DNA of 64,000 bases. Source: Sphingomonas rosea. Lineage in GTDB: Bacteria > Pseudomonadota > Alphaproteobacteria > Sphingomonadales > Sphingomonadaceae. The notes under the pieces were generated by a model that made no database searches, had not been told where the DNA came from, and saw only the letters and a program-made list of their open reading frames with translations. Below, piece after piece: positions 58,192-64,000 of this stretch. The position numbers were made by a program, and so were the translations under genes. Position 1 is the stretch's first letter; the number at the start of each line of letters is the position of its first letter. The stretch lies in contig NZ_BAABBR010000001.1 of assembly GCF_039538065.1 (NCBI RefSeq), positions 2,208,501 through 2,272,500 on the forward strand, read 5' to 3'.

Positions 58192-59331
58192 CTAGGCGGG
58201 AAGGCGGATGGTGGCGATGGCCTGCGAGGCGATCCCCTCGCGCCGGCCGGTGAAGCCGAGTTGCTCGGTCGTGGTGGCCTTGATGCTTACCCGTTCGGGC
58301 GGAAGGGCCAGGATCTGGGCGACCCGGGCCTGGATCGCCGCGCGATGCGGGCCGACCTTGGGCGCCTCGCAGATCACGGTACAGTCGACATGGTCGATGA
58401 TCCCGCCGCGCTCACGGATGAGGTCGGCGGCATGGACGAGGAAGCGGTCGCTCGCGGCGCCCTTCCATTGCGGGTCCGAGGGCGGGAAATGCTGGCCGAT
58501 GTCGCCCAGCGCCGCCGCGCCGAGCAGGGCGTCGGTGATGGCGTGAAGCACGACGTCGGCGTCGCTGTGCCCGGCAAGGCCCTGCGGATGGTCGATCGTG
58601 ATCCCGCCCATGATGACGGGGCCCGGCCCCTCGAAGGCATGGACGTCGAAACCGGTGCCCGAGCGGCTGATCATCTGCGCGGCAAGCATCATTTCGGCGC
58701 GTTCCCAATCATTTGCCGTGGTAAGTTTATGCAGGCTCTCATCGCCGGGCACGGTCGCGACCTTGAGGCCGGCATGCTGCATGACCGTCGATTCGTCGGT
58801 CGGCGTGCCCCGGCCGGCCTCCTCATAGGCATAGACGAGGTCGGACTTGTGGAAGGCCTGCGGGGTCTGGACCCGGAGGAGTTGGGTGCGGTTGACCGTG
58901 CCGCGCAGCTCGCTGTCGCCCTTGGCGACCGTATCGGCCATCGGCAGCACCGGAACCGCGCCATCGGCCTTGGAGAGGGCGTCGATCAGCCGGTCGACGA
59001 CGGCGGGCGGGCAGAAGGGGCGGGCGGCGTCATGGATGAGGACGATCCCGTCGGCGCAGGCCTCGAGCCCGGCCCGGACGCTGTCGGCGCGCTCCTTGCC
59101 GCCGGTGACGAGGTCGCCGACGTCGAGCCCGGCGAGCGCTTCGCGGGCGGGATCTTCCTGCCCGGCGCCGATCACCACCCTGACCGCATCGACCCGCGGG
59201 TGGCGGGCGAGGGCCTCGACGGCGTGGCGCAGCAGCGGCTTCGCGCCCAGCCGGCGATATTGCTTGGGGGTGTCGCTGCCCATCCGGGTGCCCGAACCGG
59301 CGGCGACGATGAGGGCGGTGACGGTCTCCAC
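58192..59331 (-). CDS. ispDF: Bifunctional IspD/IspF (MEP cytidylyltransferase / MEcPP synthase)
   Basis: 379 residues from GTG 59331, with AAGG 6 nt upstream. IspD (about 1-220): [30 protein letters not shown] and [11 protein letters not shown], with the nucleotide-binding Arg/Lys residues. IspF (about 222-379): [15 protein letters not shown] with the zinc ligands, [29 protein letters not shown] and [13 protein letters not shown]. It catalyses steps 3 and 5 of the MEP isoprenoid pathway. The fused form is common in alphaproteobacteria. The frame above 59331 runs opposite dusB and is shadow. Confidence 0.95.
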   Translation of the reverse strand: METVTALIVAAGSGTRMGSDTPKQYRRLGAKPLLRHAVEALARHPRVDAVRVVIGAGQEDPAREALAGLDVGDLVTGGKERADSVRAGLEACADGIVLIHDAARPFCPPAVVDRLIDALSKADGAVPVLPMADTVAKGDSELRGTVNRTQLLRVQTPQAFHKSDLVYAYEEAGRGTPTDESTVMQHAGLKVATVPGDESLHKLTTANDWERAEMMLAAQMISRSGTGFDVHAFEGPGPVIMGGITIDHPQGLAGHSDADVVLHAITDALLGAAALGDIGQHFPPSDPQWKGAASDRFLVHAADLIRERGGIIDHVDCTVICEAPKVGPHRAAIQARVAQILALPPERVSIKATTTEQLGFTGRREGIASQAIATIRLPA

Positions 59332-59380
59332 GCGCGCGCCTTGCCCGCAAGCGGCCGCTCCTGTAAAGGCGCGCGCTCCC

Positions 59381-60376
59381 ATGGACAGTTTCAAGCCTAT
59401 CACGATCGGCCCGGTCCGGATCGACGCGCCGGTCATCCTCGCGCCGATGACGGGGGTCACCGACTTGCCCTTCCGCAAGCTCGTCAAGCGCAACGGCGCC
59501 GGGCTGACGGTGAGCGAGATGATCGCCAGCCAGGCCGCGATCCGCGAGACCCGGCAGAGCCTCCAGAAGGCGCTGTGGGACCCGAGCGAAGAGCCGGTCT
59601 CGCTCCAGCTCGCCGGCTGCAGCCCGAAGGAAATGGCCGACGCCGCGCGCCTCAACGAGCAGCGCGGCGCGGCCATCATCGACATCAACATGGGCTGCCC
59701 GGTCAAGAAGGTGGTCAACGGCGACGCCGGCTCGGCGCTGATGCGAGACCTGCCGCTCGCCGCCGCGATCATCGAGGCGACGGTGAAAGCCGTGTCGGTG
59801 CCGGTCACGGTGAAGATGCGGATGGGCTGGTGCCACGACAGCCTCAATGCGCCCGAGCTCGCGCGGATCGCCGAGGATCTTGGCGCACGCATGATCACCG
59901 TCCACGGCCGCACCCGCAACCAGATGTACAAGGGGTCGGCCGACTGGTCGTTCGTCGCCAAGGTCAAGGAAGCGACCAGCCTGCCGGTGATCGTCAATGG
60001 CGACATCAACAGCCGCGAGGACGCGCGCGAGGCGCTTCGCCAATCGGGCGCCGACGGCGTGATGATCGGCCGCGGCGCTTATGGCCGGCCGTGGCTGCTC
60101 GGCCAGGTGATGGCCGACCTCGCCGGGGGCGAGAAGCCCGATCCGAGCATGGACGAGCAGCTCGCGATGATCCTCGAGCAATATGACGCCATGCAGTCAC
60201 TGTACGGTACGCAGACCGGCGTGAACCTCGCGCGCAAGCACATCGGCTGGTACACCAAGGGCTTGCACGGCTCGGCCGAATTCCGCCAGAAAGTGAATAC
60301 GCAGGACGATCCCAAGGTCGTCGTCCAGATGCTCCGCGACTTCTACGCGCCGTGGTTGAGCCGGGCGGCCGCCTAG
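59381..60376 (+). CDS. dusB: tRNA-dihydrouridine synthase DusB (NifR3-like)
   Basis: 331 residues from ATG 59381. FMN-binding TIM-barrel motifs are [40 protein letters not shown] with the catalytic cysteine, [23 protein letters not shown] and [12 protein letters not shown]. It reduces uridines in tRNA with NADPH. In many alphaproteobacteria it leads the ntrBCYX operon (as nifR3); here ntrB and ntrC are absent and ntrY comes next, 92 bp on. It is divergent from ispDF. Confidence 0.95.
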   Translation: MDSFKPITIGPVRIDAPVILAPMTGVTDLPFRKLVKRNGAGLTVSEMIASQAAIRETRQSLQKALWDPSEEPVSLQLAGCSPKEMADAARLNEQRGAAIIDINMGCPVKKVVNGDAGSALMRDLPLAAAIIEATVKAVSVPVTVKMRMGWCHDSLNAPELARIAEDLGARMITVHGRTRNQMYKGSADWSFVAKVKEATSLPVIVNGDINSREDAREALRQSGADGVMIGRGAYGRPWLLGQVMADLAGGEKPDPSMDEQLAMILEQYDAMQSLYGTQTGVNLARKHIGWYTKGLHGSAEFRQKVNTQDDPKVVVQMLRDFYAPWLSRAAA

Positions 60377-60468
60377 TAGGCCCGCTCGCTGCGCCGCGAA
60401 AATAGTTAACGCGCACCGTCACAAACTGTGTTCTTTCGGCCACAAGTCCATGCTAGGGCGGTCGCCGC

Positions 60469-62703
60469 ATGGATGCTCGCGCAACCGCTTCAAGCCTTGA
60501 TCAGCCACCGAGCCTGAGCCGCTGGCTTGCGGCCGAGCGCGCCAACGGCCGCTTCTACCGGATCATGGAGGGGGTCGCCGCGGGCGCGCTGATCGTGATG
60601 CTCGGCGTCAGCTATGTCGTGCTCGGCGCGGGCGACCAGGGGCAGATGGCCTCGCCGACGCTGATCGCGCTCTTGCTGGTCGGCAATCTCGTCCCCGCGA
60701 TCCTGTTGATGGTGCTTCTGACGCGGCGCCTCGCGGTCAAGCGCGCGGCGCAGGGCGGGCTTGGCACCGGCCTCCTCCACACCCGCCTCGTCGCGCTCTT
60801 CTCGATCATCGCGGCAGTGCCGACGGTGCTCATCGCGATCTTCGCGTCGGTGCTGCTCCAGTCCGGCCTCGAATTCTGGTTCTCGAACAAGGCACGGACC
60901 ATGTTCGAACGGACGGTCGACGTTGCAAGCAACGTCTATGCCTATGAGCTTGGGCGCGTCGGGGCCGAGGCCGAGGCAATGTCGGGCGACGTGTCCGAAT
61001 ACATCCGTACCCTGCCCCAGGAGCGACTGACCGAGGGTCTCGCCTTTCAGACTTACCAGCGCAGCCTGAACGAAGCGGCAATTTTCACGGTCGGGAACGA
61101 CGGGCAGATCCGAAGCGAGGCCTTGGCCAACGGCTACGAGGGAATGCTCGATCCGGCGCGGATGCGCGCGGCGATCGCCAAGGCGGGCGCGGGCCGCTTC
61201 GTCGATGTCCGCACCCCCAACCGCGTGGGTGTCCTCGTCAAGCTCGGCGTCGGCGAACGAACCTATTTGTATGCCGCCCGAAATATTGACCCAACGATCG
61301 AGGCGCAGATCAAAGGGGCGAACACCATTCGCTCCGACTATCAAAGTCTCACCGAGCGATCCCGCACCAATCAGCTTCGATTTAATGCCGCGCTGTTGAT
61401 CGGCAGCCTACTTGTCGTTGGCCTCGCCATCTTTTTCGCCCTCAAGATCGCCGACCGCCTGGTGCGCCCGCTCGGCGGTCTCGTGTCGGCGGCCGGCCGG
61501 GTAGAGCAGGGCGATTTCTCCGCACGCGTCGAGGAGAATCGCAAGGACGACGAGATCGGCGTGCTCGCCGCCGCCTTTAACCGGATGACGGGCCGGCTCG
61601 AGGAACAGACCGGTGCGCTCAAGGCGGTCAACACGCAGCTCGAAACCCGCCGCGCCTTCATCGAGGCGGTGCTGGGGTCGGTGACCGCGGGCGTCATCGC
61701 GCTCGACAACGACCGCCGCATCCTCCTCACCAACCGTTCGGCCGAGGCGCTCTTGCAGCACGGGGCCGAGGGCATCGAGGAGCAGTCGCTCGACGAGGTC
61801 AGCCACGAGCTCGCCGAATTCCTCTGCGGCGACCAGCGCGAGGCCGATGTGCTGGTCCGCGCCGAGGGCGGACAGCGGACGCTCGCAGTCAAGCGCGTGC
61901 GCTATGCCGACGGCTGGGTGCTGACCTTCGACGACATCACCGAGCAGCTCGCCGACCAGCGCCGCGCTGCCTGGTCCGACATCGCCCGGCGCATCGCCCA
62001 CGAGATCAAGAACCCGCTGACGCCGATCCAGCTCGCGGCCGAGCGGATCCAGCGGCGCTTCGGCAAGGAAGTGCAGTCCGATCCCGAGACCTTCGGCCGG
62101 CTGACCGAGACCATCGTTCGCCAGGTCGGCGACCTTCGCCGCATGGTCGACGAATTCTCCAATTTCGCGCGCATGCCGAAACCCGTGTTCCGCGAGGAGA
62201 ATGTCCACGAGATCGCGCGCACGGCGCTGTTCCTGCACGAGGTCGCGCATCCGGGGATCAGCTTCACGCTCGATCCGAAGGCCGGCGACATCCGCATGGT
62301 CTGCGACCGCCGCCAGCTTGGCCAGGCGCTGACGAACGTCGTCAAGAACGCGGTCGAAGCCATTGAGTCGCGGAAGGCCCGCGGCGAACACAGCCTCGCC
62401 GGCGACCGTGTCGCGCTGGCGCTTAAGCGGACAGAGCAGCAGCTCGTGATCGACGTCACCGACACCGGCATCGGCCTGCCCGAGGAGCGCGAGCGGCTGA
62501 CCGAACCCTATATGACGACGCGGGTCCGCGGGACCGGCCTCGGCCTCGCCATCGTCAAGAAAATCGTCGAGGAGCATGGCGGCGAGATCGCCTTCCTCGA
62601 CCGCGCGGGCGGGGGCACCCACGTCCGCATCGCTTTCGACTTCGCCAAGCTCGCCGTGCTTGCCGAAGCCGCCGAACAGACGCCTGACGAGGAGACTGCG
62701 TGA
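60469..62703 (+). CDS. ntrY: Sensor histidine kinase NtrY
   Basis: 744 residues. About three to four N-terminal membrane helices and a periplasmic/cytoplasmic sensor part are followed by a HAMP-type segment (ADRLVRPLGGLVSAAGRVEQGDFSARVE), a PAS domain and the kinase core. The H box IARRIAHEIKNPLTPIQLAAE places the phosphorylatable His at 511; N, G1 and G2 boxes read NVVKNAVEAI, DTGIGLPEE and GTGLGLAIVKKIVEEHGG. It phosphorylates NtrX, regulating nitrogen and redox responses. ntrX begins one base after its stop. Confidence 0.94.
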   Translation: MDARATASSLDQPPSLSRWLAAERANGRFYRIMEGVAAGALIVMLGVSYVVLGAGDQGQMASPTLIALLLVGNLVPAILLMVLLTRRLAVKRAAQGGLGTGLLHTRLVALFSIIAAVPTVLIAIFASVLLQSGLEFWFSNKARTMFERTVDVASNVYAYELGRVGAEAEAMSGDVSEYIRTLPQERLTEGLAFQTYQRSLNEAAIFTVGNDGQIRSEALANGYEGMLDPARMRAAIAKAGAGRFVDVRTPNRVGVLVKLGVGERTYLYAARNIDPTIEAQIKGANTIRSDYQSLTERSRTNQLRFNAALLIGSLLVVGLAIFFALKIADRLVRPLGGLVSAAGRVEQGDFSARVEENRKDDEIGVLAAAFNRMTGRLEEQTGALKAVNTQLETRRAFIEAVLGSVTAGVIALDNDRRILLTNRSAEALLQHGAEGIEEQSLDEVSHELAEFLCGDQREADVLVRAEGGQRTLAVKRVRYADGWVLTFDDITEQLADQRRAAWSDIARRIAHEIKNPLTPIQLAAERIQRRFGKEVQSDPETFGRLTETIVRQVGDLRRMVDEFSNFARMPKPVFREENVHEIARTALFLHEVAHPGISFTLDPKAGDIRMVCDRRQLGQALTNVVKNAVEAIESRKARGEHSLAGDRVALALKRTEQQLVIDVTDTGIGLPEERERLTEPYMTTRVRGTGLGLAIVKKIVEEHGGEIAFLDRAGGGTHVRIAFDFAKLAVLAEAAEQTPDEETA

Positions 62704-62704
62704 C

Positions 62705-64000
62705 ATGGCTCTAGAAGTGCTGGTCGTGGACGACGAAGCCGACATTCGCGAGCTCGTGGCCGGCGTGCTCGAGGACGAAGGCTATGCCGTTCGCTCGGCC
62801 GCCAATTCGACCGAGGCGCTCGAGGCGATCGAAAGCCGCCGCCCGAGCCTCGTCCTGCTCGATGTCTGGCTCCAGGGCTCGCGGCTCGACGGGCTGCAGC
62901 TACTCGAGGAAGTGAAGCGGCGCGACAGCTCGCTTCCGATCCTGATGATCAGCGGACACGGCAATCTCGACACTGCGGTGGCGGCGATCCGCGAGGGCGC
63001 AGTCGACTTCATCGAGAAGCCGTTCGAGGCGAGCCGGCTGCTCCACCTCGTCGGCCGCGCGACCGAAACCGATCGGCTGCGGCGCGAGAATGCGCATCTC
63101 AAGGAGCGCATCGGGACCGAGGATCAGCTGAACGGCGCGTCGGTCGCGATCAACACCGTTCGCGCCACGCTGAAGCGCGTTGCGCCGACCGGCAGCCGCG
63201 TGCTGATCACCGGGCCCGCCGGCGTCGGCAAGGAGATTGCCGCGCGCACCATCCACAACTGGAGCACGCGCGCCGACGGGCCGTTCGTCACCGTCGCCGC
63301 CGCGCGGATGGACCCGGGCCGGGTCGAGGAGGAATTGTTCGGCTCCGAGGTCGATGGGGTCGCGCGCCCCGGTTTCCTCGAGCAGGCGCATGGCGGGACA
63401 TTGTTTCTCGACGAGATCGCCGACATGCCGATCACCACGCAGGGCAAGATCCTGCGCGTGCTGACTGACCAGAGCTTCACCCGGGTCGGCGGGCAGCGGC
63501 CGGTCAAGGTCGATGTCCGCGTCCTCTCGGCGACCTCGCGCAACCTCAGCGACGAGATCAGCGCGGGCCGCTTCCGCGAAGATCTCTATTATCGCCTGAA
63601 CGTGGTGCCGATCCGGATTCCGCCCCTGCGCGAGCGACGCGAGGACATTCCCGAGCTCGCGGTCCACTATCTGGCGCGCTTCGCTGCCGACCGCCGCATG
63701 CCCGCACCGAGCCTGTCGGACGAGGCGCTCGCCGCGCTCCAGGCGCACGATTGGCCGGGCAATGTCCGCCAATTGAAGAACATCATCGAGCGGACCGTCA
63801 TCATGGCGCCGACCGAGCGGCTGGGGCGGATCGACGTCGACCTGCTTCCCGCGGAGGTGCTCGACAGCGGTGGCTCGGGCGGGCTGTCCAATTCGACCCT
63901 GTCGATCATGGGCTCGCCGCTGCGCGAGGCCCGCGAAAGCTTCGAGCGCGAATACCTCCGGGTCCAGATCCGCCGCTTCTCGGGCAACATCAGCCGCACC
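62705..64000 (+). CDS. ntrX: Response regulator NtrX, N-terminal 432 residues (runs off window)
   Basis: ATG 62705, one base after ntrY stops. The receiver domain has the acidic pair VVDDEADIREL and the phosphoacceptor Asp53 in LVLLDVWLQ, with the conserved lysine in EKPFEASRLL. The AAA+ domain has Walker A TGPAGVGKEI, Walker B GGTLFLDEIADMP and R-finger PPLRERREDIPELA. Between LFG and GFLEQAHGG the GAFTGA loop is absent: the segment reads SEVDGVARP. The Fis-type DNA-binding end lies beyond the window. Lack of GAFTGA implies action without sigma-54, as reported for some NtrX proteins. Confidence 0.93.
   Translation, partial: MALEVLVVDDEADIRELVAGVLEDEGYAVRSAANSTEALEAIESRRPSLVLLDVWLQGSRLDGLQLLEEVKRRDSSLPILMISGHGNLDTAVAAIREGAVDFIEKPFEASRLLHLVGRATETDRLRRENAHLKERIGTEDQLNGASVAINTVRATLKRVAPTGSRVLITGPAGVGKEIAARTIHNWSTRADGPFVTVAAARMDPGRVEEELFGSEVDGVARPGFLEQAHGGTLFLDEIADMPITTQGKILRVLTDQSFTRVGGQRPVKVDVRVLSATSRNLSDEISAGRFREDLYYRLNVVPIRIPPLRERREDIPELAVHYLARFAADRRMPAPSLSDEALAALQAHDWPGNVRQLKNIIERTVIMAPTERLGRIDVDLLPAEVLDSGGSGGLSNSTLSIMGSPLREARESFEREYLRVQIRRFSGNISRT

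Overview
The window is chromosomal DNA from a high-GC alphaproteobacterium, most likely a member of Sphingomonadaceae (Sphingomonas or Sphingomicrobium type). The evidence is the combination of ccrM, the cell-cycle phosphotransferase chpT, ntrYX next to dusB, an alphaproteobacterial aa3 oxidase subunit IV, a fused ispDF, and sequences matching sigma-32 and EcfG stress promoters. Coding density is very high. Many neighbours overlap by 4 bp, and several convergent pairs overlap at their 3' ends. I saw no rRNA, tRNA, CRISPR array, insertion sequence or prophage.

Layout. 1-7969 (+): exopolysaccharide cluster with a glycosyltransferase, PPP-type phosphatase, WbpP-like UDP-sugar 4-epimerase, Wza-like lipoprotein, Wzc-like tyrosine autokinase, TPR protein and Wzy/ligase. 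7959-10305: three-gene cassette with an NTP_transf_5 protein, a lasso-peptide-type B2 protease and an HPr-kinase-like protein, without a visible precursor or cyclase. 10238-18251: Bcr/CflA pump, Tat-exported M24 peptidase, HAD hydrolase, DAACS symporter, EF-G-like GTPase and YihY protein. 18256-20214: rluD-like gene and rpoH behind an excellent sigma-32 promoter match. 20480-24962: chpT, ZIP transporter, rnhB, ccrM (with a dense GANTC cluster upstream) and folP. 24965-34397: SDR enzyme, phosphodiester glycosidase, NtrC-like regulator with degenerate motifs, cytochrome oxidase subunit IV, a lone pntA alpha-1 subunit, PH-domain protein, FAD monooxygenase, YbaK, icd, psd and pssA.

34512-41342 (-) is a near-complete, tightly overlapped histidine operon: TrpR-like regulator, hisG, hisD, a hisC-hisB fusion, hisH, hisA, hisF and hisIE. 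41396-50094: TonB-like protein, a structured intergenic region, then proS, lolC, lolD, an LprI-domain protein and dnaE. 50164-55730 (-): a stress-flavoured block with hemerythrin, mtgA, TPR, small-protein, PPOX stress protein, NYN/LOTUS and carbonic anhydrase genes; three of these have EcfG-type promoter matches. 55842-64000: 17-kDa-antigen-like lipoprotein, lipA, COQ10-like START protein, pncC, ispDF, dusB, ntrY and ntrX, the last cut by the window end.

The items most worth following up are the lasso-like cassette beside the polysaccharide genes, the HisC-HisB fusion, the GANTC-rich palindromic leader of ccrM, the apparently leaderless sigma-32 promoter of rluD-rpoH, and the two enhancer-binding-protein homologues lacking an intact GAFTGA motif. 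All calls come from reading the sequence and recalling family motifs; no database search was run.
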